A stretch of DNA of 64,000 nt from Xenorhabdus miraniensis (GTDB lineage: Bacteria > Pseudomonadota > Gammaproteobacteria > Enterobacterales > Enterobacteriaceae), in contig NZ_NITZ01000002.1 in assembly GCF_002632615.1 (NCBI RefSeq), forward strand, positions 149,182 to 213,181. Reading direction: 5' to 3'. Made by a program: the position numbers and the translations under genes. Below are positions 40,630 to 51,482 of the stretch, in pieces. Below the pieces are notes generated by a model, which was not told the DNA's origin, searched no databases, and was given only the letters and a program-made list of their open reading frames with translations. Each line of letters begins with the position of its first letter. The first letter of the stretch is position 1.

Positions 40630-41538
40630 ATGCAAAAGTTTGATACCAAAACCTTTCAGGGAATCATCCTGACATTACAGGATTACTGGGCGCGTCAAGG
40701 CTGTACCATTGTCCAACCACTGGATATGGAAGTCGGCGCTGGGACCTCTCATCCTATAACCTGTCTGCGTGCTTTGGGGCCAGAACCTATTGCAGCAGCT
40801 TATGTGCAACCTTCCCGTCGTCCAACTGACGGCCGTTATGGTGAAAACCCGAACCGCCTCCAGCACTACTATCAATTTCAGGTTATCATCAAGCCCTCTC
40901 CGGAAAATATTCAGGAGCTTTATCTTGGTTCCTTGAGAGAGCTGGGACTTGATCCTACCGTTCACGATATCCGTTTTGTTGAAGATAACTGGGAGAACCC
41001 AACCTTAGGTGCTTGGGGCTTGGGCTGGGAAGTCTGGCTGAACGGCATGGAAGTGACCCAGTTTACTTACTTCCAGCAGGTTGGCGGTCTTGAGTGTAAG
41101 CCAGTGACCGGCGAGATTACTTATGGTCTGGAACGTCTGGCGATGTACATTCAGGGCGTAGACAGTGTTTACGATTTGGTATGGAGCGATGGCCCGCTGG
41201 GTAAAACCACATATGGCGATATTTACCACCAGAACGAAGTTGAGCAGTCTACTTACAACTTTGAACACGCCGATGTTGATTTCCTGTTTACCTGCTTTGA
41301 GCAATACGAAAAAGAAGCACAGGAACTGCTGGCACTGGAGACTCCGCTGCCACTGCCGGCTTATGAGCGTATTCTAAAAGCCGGCCATACCTTCAACTTG
41401 CTGGATGCCCGTAAAGCAATTTCTGTGACTGAACGTCAGCGCTATATCCTGCGCATCCGTACCCTGACCAAAGCAGTTGCTGAAGCTTATTATGCCTCCC
41501 GTGAGGCGCTTGGCTTCCCTATGTGTAACAAAAAATAA
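40630..41538 (+). CDS. glyQ: Glycyl-tRNA synthetase alpha subunit
   Basis: Catalytic subunit of the bacterial alpha2-beta2 glycyl-tRNA synthetase; class II fold, activating glycine with ATP. It has 302 residues. The start is the ATG at 40630, which aligns with the E. coli start; a longer upstream frame has no homology. The sequence begins [20 protein letters not shown], has the class II motif 2 region and ends [11 protein letters not shown]. It is followed 9 bp later by glyS. Confidence 0.97.
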   Translation: MQKFDTKTFQGIILTLQDYWARQGCTIVQPLDMEVGAGTSHPITCLRALGPEPIAAAYVQPSRRPTDGRYGENPNRLQHYYQFQVIIKPSPENIQELYLGSLRELGLDPTVHDIRFVEDNWENPTLGAWGLGWEVWLNGMEVTQFTYFQQVGGLECKPVTGEITYGLERLAMYIQGVDSVYDLVWSDGPLGKTTYGDIYHQNEVEQSTYNFEHADVDFLFTCFEQYEKEAQELLALETPLPLPAYERILKAGHTFNLLDARKAISVTERQRYILRIRTLTKAVAEAYYASREALGFPMCNKK

Positions 41539-41547
41539 GAGGCCATC

Positions 41548-43617
41548 ATGACTCAACAGACTTTCCTTGTGGAAATCGGCACAGAAGAGCTGCCACCAAA
41601 GGCGCTGCGTTCACTGGCTGAATCCTTTGCGGCCAATTTTGAAGCAGAACTGAAAAACGCCAATCTGGGTCATGGTGAAGTTAGCTGGTTTGCTGCTCCT
41701 CGTCGTTTGGCGTTGAGAGTGGAAAATCTAGCTGCGGCACAGGCTGATCGCGAAGTTGAAAAACGTGGCCCTGCGATTGCTCAGGCGTTCGATGCGGAAG
41801 GCAAACCCACCAAAGCGGCGGAAGGTTGGGCACGTGGTTGTGGTATCACCGTTGATCAGGCTGAACGCATGATTACGGACAAAGGGGAATGGCTGCTTTA
41901 TCGCGCTCAGGTCAAAGGCCGTGAAGCAAAAGAGCTGCTGGCGGATATGGTGAGTAGCTCTCTGAGCAAATTGCCGATCCCTAAATTAATGCGCTGGGGT
42001 GATAAAGAAACTCAATTTGTTCGTCCGGTGCATACGGTGACTCTGCTGCTGGGCAGCGAAGTAATCGAAGGCGAAATTCTGGGTATCAAATCCGATCGCA
42101 TTATTCGTGGTCACCGTTTTATGGGTGAAGCGGAATTCTCCATCGAGCAGGCAGAACAATATCCGGCTATTTTGCAGGAGCGTGGCCGGGTTATCGCCGA
42201 TTACGAAGCCCGTAAGGCGATAATCAAGCGTGATGCAGAGCACGCAGCGATGCAGCTTGGTGGTGTGGCTGATCTGAGTGACAGTTTGCTGGAAGAAGTG
42301 ACTTCTCTGGTGGAATGGCCGGTCGTGCTGACCGCGAAATTCGAAGAAAAATTCCTTGAAGTTCCTGCGGAAGCGCTGGTTTATACCATGAAAGGCGACC
42401 AGAAATATTTCCCGGTTTATGACAAAGCGGGCAAATTAATGGCGAACTTTATTTTTGTTACCAATATTGAATCTTCTGATCCTCAGCAAATCATTTCAGG
42501 TAACGAAAAAGTTGTTCGTCCACGTCTGGCAGACGCAGAGTTTTTCTTCAAGACTGACCGTAAGCAGCGTCTGGAAGATAACCTGCCGCGTTTGGAAACT
42601 GTACTGTTCCAGAAACAACTGGGCACACTGCGTGACAAAACGGATCGTATTCAGGCTCTGGCTGGCTGGATTGCTGAAAAAATCGGTGCTGATGTCAATC
42701 ATGCGACGCGCGCGGGCTTATTGTCCAAATGTGACCTGATGACCAACATGGTATTCGAGTTCACCGATACGCAGGGCGTCATGGGGATGCACTATGCTCG
42801 TCATGACGGAGAAGCCGAAGATGTTGCATTGGCACTGAATGAACAGTATCAGCCGCGTTTCTCGGGGGATAAATTGCCATCTACCGGGGTTTCCTGTGCG
42901 GTTGCCATTGCAGATAAAATGGATACGTTGGCAGGGATTTTCGGTATTGGTCAGCATCCGAAAGGGGATAAAGATCCGTTTGCTCTGCGCCGTGCGGCAC
43001 TGGGTGTTCTGCGCATTATCGTTGAGAAAAAATTGCCTCTCGACCTCCAGACTTTGACGGAAGAAGCGGTGCGTCTGTACGGTGATAAGCTGACCAACGA
43101 AAAAGTGGTGACTGATGTTATTGAGTTTATGCTCGGTCGTTTCCGCGCGTGGTATCAAGAGCAAGGTTATAGTGTAGATACCATTCAAGCGGTACTGGCG
43201 CGTCGTCCGACTCAGCCGGCAGATTTTGATGCTCGCATGAAAGCGGTTACGCATTTCCGTACTCTGGATGAAGCGGTTTCTCTCGCTGCTGCCAATAAAC
43301 GTGTTTCCAACATTCTGGCAAAATCAGAAGAACAGTTGAATGACGCGGTTCTTGCTTCCGTATTGAAAGCAGCAGAAGAGATCCAACTGGCAACACATCT
43401 GGTCGTATTGAAAGAAAAACTGGCCCCTTTGTTTGCCGAAGGCAACTATCAGGATGCGCTGGTTGAATTGGCTTCTCTGCATGAAGTGGTGGATGCGTTC
43501 TTCGACAACGTGATGGTCATGGATGAAGATAGCCAAGTTAGGGTCAACCGCTTGACGCTGTTAAGTGAACTGCGCGATCTGTTCTTGCGTGTAGCGGATA
43601 TTTCATTGCTCCAGTAA
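41548..43617 (+). CDS. glyS: Glycyl-tRNA synthetase beta subunit
   Basis: Non-catalytic beta subunit (689 residues, E. coli length) that binds tRNA-Gly. It starts [20 protein letters not shown]. The middle has an HD-like segment ([20 protein letters not shown]) and the C-terminal part the DALR-type anticodon-binding domain ending in [20 protein letters not shown]. It is translated from the same message as glyQ. Confidence 0.97.
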   Translation: MTQQTFLVEIGTEELPPKALRSLAESFAANFEAELKNANLGHGEVSWFAAPRRLALRVENLAAAQADREVEKRGPAIAQAFDAEGKPTKAAEGWARGCGITVDQAERMITDKGEWLLYRAQVKGREAKELLADMVSSSLSKLPIPKLMRWGDKETQFVRPVHTVTLLLGSEVIEGEILGIKSDRIIRGHRFMGEAEFSIEQAEQYPAILQERGRVIADYEARKAIIKRDAEHAAMQLGGVADLSDSLLEEVTSLVEWPVVLTAKFEEKFLEVPAEALVYTMKGDQKYFPVYDKAGKLMANFIFVTNIESSDPQQIISGNEKVVRPRLADAEFFFKTDRKQRLEDNLPRLETVLFQKQLGTLRDKTDRIQALAGWIAEKIGADVNHATRAGLLSKCDLMTNMVFEFTDTQGVMGMHYARHDGEAEDVALALNEQYQPRFSGDKLPSTGVSCAVAIADKMDTLAGIFGIGQHPKGDKDPFALRRAALGVLRIIVEKKLPLDLQTLTEEAVRLYGDKLTNEKVVTDVIEFMLGRFRAWYQEQGYSVDTIQAVLARRPTQPADFDARMKAVTHFRTLDEAVSLAAANKRVSNILAKSEEQLNDAVLASVLKAAEEIQLATHLVVLKEKLAPLFAEGNYQDALVELASLHEVVDAFFDNVMVMDEDSQVRVNRLTLLSELRDLFLRVADISLLQ

Positions 43618-43640
43618 TATCTGATTTATTGGTTTAACGT

Positions 43641-43671
43641 AAAGCCTCGCCAATCAGAGCGGGGCTTTTTG
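43641..43671 (+). terminator. Terminator of glyQS
   Basis: AAAGCCTCGC and GCGGGGCTTT form a stem (one G-T pair) around CAATCAGA, followed by a short T-run, 23 bp after the glyS stop. Confidence 0.8.
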
Positions 43672-43756
43672 TTGTCTGCAATATGTGACGAAGATGTGAC
43701 AACGTGCGTGTTTTGGATGGATTATCATCAAATAAACACTTATCTTTAAAAAGGTA

Positions 43757-43785
43757 TTGACGGTTTGCAGCGCTGGCAGTAAGAT
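43757..43785 (+). promoter_or_regulatory. Promoter of the tRNA-Pro gene
   Basis: TTGACG (43757-43762) and TAAGAT (43780-43785) are 17 bp apart, with the GC-rich discriminator GCGC just after, as in stringently controlled stable-RNA promoters. Confidence 0.75.
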
Positions 43786-43797
43786 GCGCTTCGTTTT

Positions 43798-43874
43798 CGG
43801 CGAGTAGCGCAGCTTGGTAGCGCAACTGGTTTGGGACCAGTGGGTCGGAGGTTCGAATCCTCTCTCGCCGACCA
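43798..43874 (+). tRNA. proM: tRNA-Pro, anticodon TGG
   Basis: A 77-nt cloverleaf with the acceptor pair CGGCGAG/CTCGCCG, encoded ACCA end, anticodon stem CTGGT/ACCAG around TTTGGGA with anticodon TGG, and the T-arm motif GGTTCGAATCC. As far as I recall the sequence equals E. coli proM. It stands alone here, whereas in E. coli it is the last gene of an argX-hisR-leuT-proM cluster. Confidence 0.96.
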
Positions 43875-43883
43875 GCATTCAGA

Positions 43884-43912
43884 AACCCCGTTCTTATGAA
43901 CGGGGTTTTTTC
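43884..43912 (+). terminator. Terminator of the tRNA-Pro gene
   Basis: AACCCCGTTC and GAACGGGGTT form a 10-bp stem with a TTAT loop, followed by TTTT, 10 bp after the tRNA. Confidence 0.92.
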
Positions 43913-43953
43913 TTATGTATTAAGTAAATTTTTTTCATACTTTCTTATTTATC

Positions 43954-44185
43954 TTACTGTCTGGCATTAATTAATCGAATTCCATATTCCGAAAAGACAC
44001 TGTCGGCAGAAGCCAGTGTTAATCCTTCCATTTGAGACTGTACAATATCCCGTCAAATGGATCTCCATGATGGCGTAGTAAGTCACCTGCACTTTCTCTG
44101 CACGGGAATGTGTTATTGATAAAGGAATAAAATTATTTTTTTCCATGATCATATCAAAATCAGCATTGAATTTTAGTTGCCCGTG
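43954..44185 (-). pseudogene. Remnant of a VapC-type PIN-domain toxin
   Basis: On the minus strand, three frames in succession rebuild the C-terminal half of a PIN-domain ribonuclease toxin. The pieces are GQLKFNADFDMIMEKNNF with PLSITHSRAEKVQ, then LLRHHGDPFDGILYS, which matches the hallmark HHxDPFDR segment, then EGLTLASADSVFSEYGIRLI, which matches the LxTxDxxFxxYG end. Two frameshifts separate them and the N-terminal half is gone. PIN toxins cleave RNA and are held by a paired antitoxin, which is not adjacent here. It is certainly non-functional. Confidence 0.75.
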
Positions 44186-44717
44186 TAATCACTATACTGA
44201 TAATTAAAGAAAAAGATGAGAATAAAGGAATAATGATGTTGCTCTATGGATTTTATGTTAATAAGCCAAATTAATGGTGAAAACTGTTAATTTAGCAAGT
44301 AATGTGTGGAAGTTTGCTTTAGTTGTTTGTATTTTGATCATTTCTCTTGAGTAGATCATCTTTGTATCTTATGTATTCCCGCCTTTTTTATAAGCTTTGT
44401 TGCTCATTATTTAAGTAACTGGTCACAAATTCAAAACTATAATCGCCAGAGATTAATTCTTTCTATTGGGTTAACTTATAGCAGATTTGCCTATTTTGTG
44501 TGCTTTCTGTCATATTTTTTAACCATTGTTGTTAAAAATTTTTTTCTTTTATGTTCTTCTGATGTTTCTGGCGTTATGTGTGATTATGTTGACGTCAGGC
44601 GTAACAATTGCTTAATTGATAAACGAAAAACAATAAAACGAGCTGGGACAGTAGCATTAAGGAAGAAAACTCTGGGCTGGCTAAGACACAATGAACATCA
44701 CAAACGGAGTTCAAGTA
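44186..44717. other. AT-rich region upstream of dppA
   Basis: No coding frame supported. The region is AT-rich and holds the dppA leader. In enterobacteria dppA is controlled after transcription by GcvB; I could not confirm a target site here. Confidence 0.45.
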
Positions 44718-46328
44718 ATGGCAATCTCCAAAAAAAAACAGTCCAGTTTATTGAAACTGGGAGTCGCTTTTGTCGCATTGGCTGTCACAGCCAGTATTCA
44801 GGCAAAAACGTTGGTTTACTGTTCTGAAGGCTCTCCTGAAGGCTTCAACCCGCAGTTATTCACTTCTGGCACAACTTATGATGCTAGCTCAGTACCCATT
44901 TATAACCGATTAGTGGATTTTAAGATAGGTACAACAGAGCTCATTCCTAGTCTCGCTGAACGTTGGGATGTGAGTGAGGATGGTAAAACTTACACTTTCC
45001 ATTTGCGTAAGGGTGTGAAGTGGCACAGCAGTAAGGCGTTCAAGCCAACACGCGATTTCAACGCAGATGACGTGATTTTTACCTTCATGCGCCAGAAGGA
45101 TAAAAACCATCCGTACCATAAAGTTTCAGGGGGCAGTTACGAATACTTTATTGGCATGGATCTGGGTAACATCATCAGTAAAGTCGAAAAAGTGGATGAT
45201 TACACCGTTCGCTTTGTGTTATCCCGCCCTGAAGCCCCTTTCCTGGCTGATATCGGGATGGATTTCGCTTCGATTATGTCCAAAGAGTATGCCGATGTCA
45301 TGATGAAAGCGGGTACACCAGAGAAAGTTGACCTTAATCCGATTGGTACCGGCCCATTCCAACTCATGCAATACCAAAAAGATTCTCGCATTCTCTACAA
45401 GGCATTTAAAGATTATTGGGAAGGGCCAGCGAAAATTGACCGCTTGGTATTTTCGATTACCCCTGATGCTTCTGTGCGTTATGCCAAGTTGCAGAAAAAT
45501 GAATGTCAGGTGATGCCCTATCCAAACCCTGCTGATATCGCTCGCATGAAACAAGATAAAGACATTGTCCTGAAAGAACAGGCGGGGCTGAATGTCGGCT
45601 ATCTCTCTTTTAATGAAACCAAACCACCGATGGATAACCAAAAAGTCCGTCAGGCGCTGGCAATGGCGGTCAATAAAGATGCCATCATTGAAGCGGTTTA
45701 TCAGGGAGCGGGGCAGAAAGCGAAAAACCTGATCCCGCCAACGATATGGAGCTATAACAATGACATCAAGGATTATGCTTATGATCCTGCCAAGGCTAAG
45801 GAATTACTGAAAGAAGCGGGCTTCCCGAATGGTTTTGAAACCGATCTATGGGCAATGCCGGTGCAGCGTCCCTATAACCCGAATGCCCGTCGTATGGCGG
45901 AAATGATTCAGGCTGATTGGGCGAAAATTGGCGTTAAAGCCAAAATAGTCAGTTATGAGTGGGGTGAATACCTGAAGCGTTCCAAAGATGGAGAACCGAT
46001 GACTGTTCTCTTTGGATGGACGGGTGATAATGGTGATCCGGATAACTTCTTCGGCACTTTGTTTAGCTGTGCCGCCAAAGAAAGGGGTTCCAACTATTCC
46101 AAGTGGTGCTACAAGCCATTTGAGGACATTATCCTACCTGCGCGTGAAACCGCTGATATCAAGAAGCGCACGGAGCTTTACAAACAGGCGCAGGTTATCA
46201 TGCATGAGCAAGTACCCGCATTGCTCATTGCTCACTCCACAGTTTATGAGCCTATCCGTAAAGAAGTGAAAGGTTATGTGGTCGATTCTTTTGGTAAGCA
46301 CCATTTTTACAACGTTGATCTCAAATAA
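44718..46328 (+). CDS. dppA: Periplasmic dipeptide-binding protein DppA
   Basis: Solute-binding protein of the dipeptide ABC importer; the E. coli protein also binds haem. It has 536 residues from the ATG at 44718, which has GGAG 8 bases upstream; an earlier ATG at 44691 lacks a site. The signal peptide (about 1-28) ends in SIQAK, matching the E. coli cleavage point. Family segments include [20 protein letters not shown] and the dipeptide-pocket region [10 protein letters not shown]. It is first of dppABCDF and separated from dppB by a hairpin, which should give it higher expression. Confidence 0.95.
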   Translation: MAISKKKQSSLLKLGVAFVALAVTASIQAKTLVYCSEGSPEGFNPQLFTSGTTYDASSVPIYNRLVDFKIGTTELIPSLAERWDVSEDGKTYTFHLRKGVKWHSSKAFKPTRDFNADDVIFTFMRQKDKNHPYHKVSGGSYEYFIGMDLGNIISKVEKVDDYTVRFVLSRPEAPFLADIGMDFASIMSKEYADVMMKAGTPEKVDLNPIGTGPFQLMQYQKDSRILYKAFKDYWEGPAKIDRLVFSITPDASVRYAKLQKNECQVMPYPNPADIARMKQDKDIVLKEQAGLNVGYLSFNETKPPMDNQKVRQALAMAVNKDAIIEAVYQGAGQKAKNLIPPTIWSYNNDIKDYAYDPAKAKELLKEAGFPNGFETDLWAMPVQRPYNPNARRMAEMIQADWAKIGVKAKIVSYEWGEYLKRSKDGEPMTVLFGWTGDNGDPDNFFGTLFSCAAKERGSNYSKWCYKPFEDIILPARETADIKKRTELYKQAQVIMHEQVPALLIAHSTVYEPIRKEVKGYVVDSFGKHHFYNVDLK

Positions 46329-46353
46329 TTCTTGCTATTGAGCTGTTGCGATT

Positions 46354-46386
46354 AACCATCCTCCAGATTTTTCTGCGGGGATGGTT
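46354..46386 (+). terminator. Hairpin between dppA and dppB
   Basis: AACCATCC (46354-46361) and GGATGGTT (46379-46386) form a stem in the 145-bp gap. There is no strong T-run, so it likely protects or partly ends the dppA message, raising the binding protein over the other subunits. Confidence 0.55.
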
Positions 46387-46473
46387 TCGCTTCTCTGATG
46401 GGCAAGTAAACTCGTGTATTACACCAAGCGGCCTTAAGAGCCGTAACTGGTTTTTAAAAAGAGAATTCAGGAT

Positions 46474-47493
46474 ATGCTGCAATTTATCCTCCGACGTTTG
46501 GGATTAGTGATCCCGACGTTTATTGGTATTACGCTGCTGACGTTCGCTTTCGTGCATATGATCCCCGGAGATCCCGTACTGATTATGGCGGGAGAACGGG
46601 GGATGTCTGCTGAGCGACACGCCCAATTAATGGCTGAAATGGGGTTGGATAAACCTCTCTGGGAGCAATATCTTCATTATATCAATGGCGTGCTGCATGG
46701 TGATTTAGGGATTTCCCTGAAAAGTCGTATTCCGGTGTGGGACGAATTTGTTCCACGGTTTAAGGCGACTTTCGAATTGGGTATTTGTGCCATGTTATTT
46801 GCCATATCCGTAGGTATCCCTGTCGGGGTATTGGCAGCGGTCAAACGTGGCTCTGTTTTTGATCACACAGCGATTGGTTTGTCTCTGACGGGTTACTCCA
46901 TGCCAATTTTCTGGTGGGGGATCATGTTGATTATGTTGGTTTCCGTCCAGTGGGATCTCACCCCTGTTTCCGGCCGAATAAGCGACAGCGTATTTCTTGA
47001 TGACAGCAATCCCCTGACGGGATTTATGTTGATTGATACGCTGATTTGGGGAGAAGAGGGGGACTTTGTTGATGCCGTGATGCACATCGTTCTGCCAGCG
47101 ATTGTGCTGGGGACGATCCCGTTGGCGGTGATTGTGCGCATGACCCGTTCTTCCATGCTGGAAGTGTTGGGTGAAGATTATATCCGTACTGCTCGTGCAA
47201 AAGGTTTGAGTCGTATCCGTGTCATTATCGTTCATGCGTTGCGTAACGCGTTGTTACCGGTGGTGACGGTAATCGGCCTGCAAGTGGGCACTATGCTGGC
47301 GGGGGCAATTCTGACCGAAACTATTTTTTCGTGGCCGGGATTGGGGCGTTGGTTGATTGATGCTTTGCAGCGTCGTGACTATCCGGTGGTGCAGGGTGGG
47401 GTATTGCTGGCTGCGACGATGATCATTTTGGTCAACCTGGTGGTTGATTTGCTGTATGGCGTTGTCAATCCGCGTATTCGTCATAATAAATAA
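46474..47493 (+). CDS. dppB: Dipeptide ABC transporter permease DppB
   Basis: Inner-membrane permease of 339 residues with six helices, of the oligopeptide/dipeptide permease family. It starts MLQFILRRLGLVIPTFIGIT. The EAA loop that contacts the ATPases is YIRTARAKGLSRIRVIIVHAL. The ending VVDLLYGVVNPRIRH is typical. It pairs with DppC to form the channel. Confidence 0.96.
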   Translation: MLQFILRRLGLVIPTFIGITLLTFAFVHMIPGDPVLIMAGERGMSAERHAQLMAEMGLDKPLWEQYLHYINGVLHGDLGISLKSRIPVWDEFVPRFKATFELGICAMLFAISVGIPVGVLAAVKRGSVFDHTAIGLSLTGYSMPIFWWGIMLIMLVSVQWDLTPVSGRISDSVFLDDSNPLTGFMLIDTLIWGEEGDFVDAVMHIVLPAIVLGTIPLAVIVRMTRSSMLEVLGEDYIRTARAKGLSRIRVIIVHALRNALLPVVTVIGLQVGTMLAGAILTETIFSWPGLGRWLIDALQRRDYPVVQGGVLLAATMIILVNLVVDLLYGVVNPRIRHNK

Positions 47494-47503
47494 GGAGCAC
47501 ATG

Positions 47504-48406
47504 ATGACTCAAACAACTGAGCCAGCGGTATCGGGTGCGCCAAAATTGATGACGCCGATGCAGGAGTTTTGGCATTACTTTAAACGTAATAAAGGCGCGG
47601 TGATCGGCCTTGTTTATATTGTCCTGATGTTGCTGGTTGCATTATTGGCGGGTGTATTGGCGCCACACGGACCGGCAGAACAGTTTCGTGATGCTTTACT
47701 GACCCCTCCGGTATGGCAGGAAGGTGGAAGCTGGCAGTTTATCCTTGGTACAGATGATGTTGGTCGCGATATTTTATCCCGCCTGATGTATGGCGCACGG
47801 CTCTCATTGCTGGTGGGCTGTCTGGTCGTAGTGATGTCATTGCTGATGGGGATTACGCTGGGAGTACTGGCGGGTTATGTCGGCGGTATTGTGGATACCA
47901 CTATCATGCGTATCGTCGATATTATGCTGGCTTTGCCAAGCCTGTTGCTGGCATTAGTATTGGTTGCGATCTTCGGCCCATCGATTGTTAATGCGTCACT
48001 GGCTTTGACTTTTGTCGCCTTGCCTCATTATATCCGCTTAACGAGGGCAGCCGTATTGGTTGAAGTCAACCGCGATTACGTGACGGCCTCTCAAGTGGCT
48101 GGCGCGGGAGCCATGCGACAAATGTTCATCAATATTCTGCCAAACTGCCTTGCACCGTTAATTGTGCAGGCGTCATTAGGGTTTTCAAACGCCATTCTCG
48201 ATATGGCTGCCTTAGGGTTTCTGGGGATGGGGGCACAACCGCCGACGCCAGAATGGGGAACCATGTTGGCGGATGTTTTGCAATTTGCCCAGAGTGCATG
48301 GTGGGTTGTGACCTTTCCGGGGCTGGTAATTCTATTGACGGTACTGGCGTTTAACCTGATGGGAGACGGGTTGCGTGATGCACTCGATCCTAAGCTCAAG
48401 CAGTAG
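47504..48406 (+). CDS. dppC: Dipeptide ABC transporter permease DppC
   Basis: Second permease, 300 residues as in E. coli. The ATG at 47504 lies 6 bases after GGAG; an adjacent ATG at 47501 is closer than ideal. The N-terminal OppC-type segment PMQEFWHYFKRNKGAVIGL leads to the core LGTDDVGRDILSRLMYGARL. The EAA loop is YVTASQVAGAGAMRQMFINI, and the protein ends DGLRDALDPKLKQ. It follows dppB by 10 bp. Confidence 0.96.
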   Translation: MTQTTEPAVSGAPKLMTPMQEFWHYFKRNKGAVIGLVYIVLMLLVALLAGVLAPHGPAEQFRDALLTPPVWQEGGSWQFILGTDDVGRDILSRLMYGARLSLLVGCLVVVMSLLMGITLGVLAGYVGGIVDTTIMRIVDIMLALPSLLLALVLVAIFGPSIVNASLALTFVALPHYIRLTRAAVLVEVNRDYVTASQVAGAGAMRQMFINILPNCLAPLIVQASLGFSNAILDMAALGFLGMGAQPPTPEWGTMLADVLQFAQSAWWVVTFPGLVILLTVLAFNLMGDGLRDALDPKLKQ

Positions 48407-48418
48407 GGGTATTGTGAA

Positions 48419-49399
48419 ATGGCATTGTTGAATGTAGACCAATTATCGGTGCACTTCGGGGATGAAGATGCACCTTTCCGCGCCGTTGATCGTATCAGCT
48501 ACAGTATCGAGCAGGGAGAGGTTGTCGGGATTGTCGGAGAATCAGGCTCAGGTAAGTCAGTCAGTTCACTGGCAATTATGGGGCTGATCGATTATCCGGG
48601 TAGGGTTACGGCTAAGAAAATGGAATTCGATGGTCGCGATCTGACTAAAATCTCAGAAAAAGAGCGGCGCCAGTTAGTGGGGGCTGATGTGGCGATGATT
48701 TTTCAGGACCCCATGACCAGCCTTAACCCGTGCTACACCGTCGGCTATCAGATCATGGAAGCGCTGAAAATCCATCAGGGCGGTAATAAAAAAACCCGGC
48801 ACCAGCGGGCAATCGATCTCTTAACACAAGTGGGTATTCCCGATCCGGCTTCCCGTTTAGAGGTTTATCCACACCAATTATCGGGTGGGATGAGTCAGCG
48901 CGTGATGATAGCCATGGCTATCGCCTGTCGCCCGAAGCTCCTGATTGCTGATGAACCTACGACGGCACTGGATGTCACGATTCAGGCACAAATCATCGAA
49001 TTGCTGCTGGAGTTGCAGCAACAGGAAAACATGGCATTACTCTTGATCACACATGATTTGGCGTTAGTTGCAGAAGCCGCCCACCATATCATTGTGATGT
49101 ATGCCGGGCAGGTAGTTGAAATTGGCAAAGCAACAGAAATTTTCCGCGCACCACGCCATCCTTATACACAGGCATTATTGCGTGCATTGCCAGAATTTGC
49201 GGTAGACAAAACCCGTTTAGCATCGTTGCCCGGTGTTGTTCCCGGAAAATATGATCGCCCGACAGGGTGTCTGCTCAATCCTCGTTGTCCTTATGCCAAT
49301 GAACATTGCCGTAAGGAGGAGCCTCCACTGAAATCAGTGGGGAGCCGTCAGGTTAAATGTCATATGCCGTTGGATGATGGGGGGAGGCCGACAGTATGA
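48419..49399 (+). CDS. dppD: Dipeptide ABC transporter ATPase DppD
   Basis: ABC ATPase of 326 residues. Walker A is GESGSGKS, the signature LSGGMSQR, Walker [13 protein letters not shown] and the switch His lies in [10 protein letters not shown]. The C-terminal oligopeptide/dipeptide extension carries the four-cysteine pattern [14 protein letters not shown], which in relatives binds an iron-sulfur cluster. Its stop overlaps the dppF start by 4 bp. Confidence 0.96.
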   Translation: MALLNVDQLSVHFGDEDAPFRAVDRISYSIEQGEVVGIVGESGSGKSVSSLAIMGLIDYPGRVTAKKMEFDGRDLTKISEKERRQLVGADVAMIFQDPMTSLNPCYTVGYQIMEALKIHQGGNKKTRHQRAIDLLTQVGIPDPASRLEVYPHQLSGGMSQRVMIAMAIACRPKLLIADEPTTALDVTIQAQIIELLLELQQQENMALLLITHDLALVAEAAHHIIVMYAGQVVEIGKATEIFRAPRHPYTQALLRALPEFAVDKTRLASLPGVVPGKYDRPTGCLLNPRCPYANEHCRKEEPPLKSVGSRQVKCHMPLDDGGRPTV

Positions 49400-50472
49400 G
49401 AGCTCAACAAAACTATATAAATGAAACCTTCGTAGATGAAAACCTCGTAGATGGAAACCATGTACAAGCAAATCATGTACGGGAAACAGTGACAGTGCCT
49501 TTGCTGAAAGCCACTGAGCTGAAGAAATATTATCCGGTGAAAACGGGCTTATTCTCGCCTGAACGTATGGTTAAGGCATTGGATGGTGTTTCATTTGAGC
49601 TGGAGAAAGGCAAAACGCTGGCCGTTGTCGGGGAATCAGGATGTGGAAAATCCACGCTGGGTCGCTTACTGACCATGATTGAAAAACCGACCGATGGGGA
49701 GCTTTATTATCTGGGACAGGATCTCTTAGTGCCAAATAAAGAAGCGGAGAAACTGCGTCGCCAGAAAATCCAAATCGTATTCCAAAACCCTTATTCCTCT
49801 TTGAATCCCCGTAAAAAAGTTGGGCAGATTCTGGAAGAGCCGCTGCTGATTAATACTTCGCTTACGGCATCTGAACGCAAGGAAAAAGTCTTGCAAATGA
49901 TGGAGAAAGTGGGATTAAAGTACGAACATTATTCGCGTTATCCACACATGTTTTCGGGTGGTCAGCGTCAACGTATTGCTATTGCTCGTGGGCTGATGTT
50001 AAACCCTGATGTTGTGATTGCGGATGAACCTGTTTCTGCGCTGGATGTTTCGGTGAGGGCGCAGGTTTTAAACTTGATGATGGACTTGCAGCAGGATTTG
50101 GGATTATCTTACGTTTTTATATCCCACGATCTTTCGGTCGTTGAGCATATTGCAGATGAAGTGATGGTCATGTATTTGGGGCGCTGTGTTGAAAAAGGCA
50201 GCAAGCATATGATTTTCAATAATCCGCGCCATCCTTATACACAGGCGTTGTTGTCTGCAACTCCTCGCCTGAACCCTGAATTGCGTCGTGAGCGTATTAA
50301 GCTGACAGGAGAATTACCAAGCCCGATGAACCCACCTCCGGGGTGTGCGTTTGCGGCCCGTTGCCGTCGTGCATTTAGCTCATGTCACCAATTCCAGCCT
50401 AAGTTGAAGCAATATGGCGAACAACTGATCGCGTGTTTCGCGGTCGAACAGGATGAAAAACCATCCACCTAA
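49396..50472 (+). CDS. dppF: Dipeptide ABC transporter ATPase DppF
   Basis: Second ABC ATPase of the importer, 358 residues. Walker A is GESGCGKS, the signature FSGGQRQR, Walker [13 protein letters not shown] and the switch His lies in FISHDLSVV. The C-terminal cysteines are in [18 protein letters not shown]. The N-terminus is about 20 residues longer than in E. coli and carries a degenerate Asn/Val repeat ([16 protein letters not shown]). It ends the operon. Confidence 0.95.
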   Translation: MRAQQNYINETFVDENLVDGNHVQANHVRETVTVPLLKATELKKYYPVKTGLFSPERMVKALDGVSFELEKGKTLAVVGESGCGKSTLGRLLTMIEKPTDGELYYLGQDLLVPNKEAEKLRRQKIQIVFQNPYSSLNPRKKVGQILEEPLLINTSLTASERKEKVLQMMEKVGLKYEHYSRYPHMFSGGQRQRIAIARGLMLNPDVVIADEPVSALDVSVRAQVLNLMMDLQQDLGLSYVFISHDLSVVEHIADEVMVMYLGRCVEKGSKHMIFNNPRHPYTQALLSATPRLNPELRRERIKLTGELPSPMNPPPGCAFAARCRRAFSSCHQFQPKLKQYGEQLIACFAVEQDEKPST

Positions 50473-50668
50473 TTGACCTGACCGTGGTATAACAGGTAAA
50501 CGTAGCAGTACGTTATGTCAGTACGTGAAAGAGTGCAATCGTTATGCCCCGGTCATTTTTCTACTTTGAATTCATCAAAATAAGACGACCGCAAGTAAAA
50601 TCAAGTATACTCAGTCACATTATTAAGGTGTACTAGCCAGTCTTTTCACAATTATCGGTTTGGATAAG

Positions 50669-51376
50669 ATGAAGTTGCGTGTCAAACGTTCGTTAACTAT
50701 TAAACAAATGGCCGCAGTGACAGGAGTCACTTTGGTGACTATTGCCATTTTCATCACTATCCAGCTATCTCATCTATTGCAGCAGCGGAAAGAGGATTAC
50801 ATCAGCCAGCTTAATAACGCGGCTGTGCAAATCCAGACTCCTTTGGCGGAAGCGCTACTGAGTTCAGATCTCAATAAAGCAAAGGCATTGCTGATTGGGC
50901 TAAAGACCTCAGGCATTCTGGGTCGGGCCGATGTGGTATTACCTAATAACGTTCGGGTGATGAGTTTGGATTTTGCAACTCATCGTCCTATACCTGAGTT
51001 GGCAAAGCAGGTTTTTGGTATTCCTGTTGAGGTCAATATCCCGCTATATGTTTATGGAGTTTCGCCAAAAACCGCAGAACCTCAGGGACGCCTCATTTTG
51101 CAAGTCGATGCTAACCGAGTATACCGTTTTGCTTTAAATACACTTGCATTAATGTTGACAACCTATTTATTGCTCGCACTTATTCTTACCGTGTCGATAA
51201 GCTGGTGTGTGAACCGCATTATCATCCATCCCCTACGCGATATTGCGCGGGAACTGAATGAAGAACAGCCACCAGAGCCTATCTCTTGCCCTAAAAGCCA
51301 TCAGGATGATGAGTTGGGGTTACTGGTAAAAGGCTATAATCGTCAGGTTAATAAGCAGAAAACACCATCAAAATGA
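50669..51376 (+). CDS. hmsP: Truncated HmsP/PdeK: sensor and HAMP part only
   Basis: 235-residue protein that matches only the N-terminal third of the c-di-GMP phosphodiesterase HmsP (PdeK/YhjK, about 660 residues). Present are helix 1 (about 12-32), a periplasmic sensor part with ADVVLPNN and helix 2 (about 160-180, LMLTTYLLLALILTVSISW). The HAMP region includes HPLRDIARELNEEQ and HQDDELGLLVKGYN. The frame then stops, and the GGDEF and EAL catalytic domains are missing, with no trace in the next 100 bp. It cannot turn over c-di-GMP. The frame is clean, so a residual membrane role is possible, but a relic is more likely. An upstream TTG (50660) is an alternative start. Confidence 0.82.
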   Translation: MKLRVKRSLTIKQMAAVTGVTLVTIAIFITIQLSHLLQQRKEDYISQLNNAAVQIQTPLAEALLSSDLNKAKALLIGLKTSGILGRADVVLPNNVRVMSLDFATHRPIPELAKQVFGIPVEVNIPLYVYGVSPKTAEPQGRLILQVDANRVYRFALNTLALMLTTYLLLALILTVSISWCVNRIIIHPLRDIARELNEEQPPEPISCPKSHQDDELGLLVKGYNRQVNKQKTPSK

Positions 51377-51482
51377 AACCTTACAAGATGAATAATGGTC
51401 TAATCCTTGGTGATAATATCTAGATATTTCTGATTGTCTCAGGTTTTGAAGGATAAAACTAAACAGGTAGGGGTAAGTGATA

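Noticed and set aside
42718..43254. A 178-codon minus-strand frame opposite glyS
   Set aside because: It is a shadow of glyS; no ribosome site and no recognisable domains.
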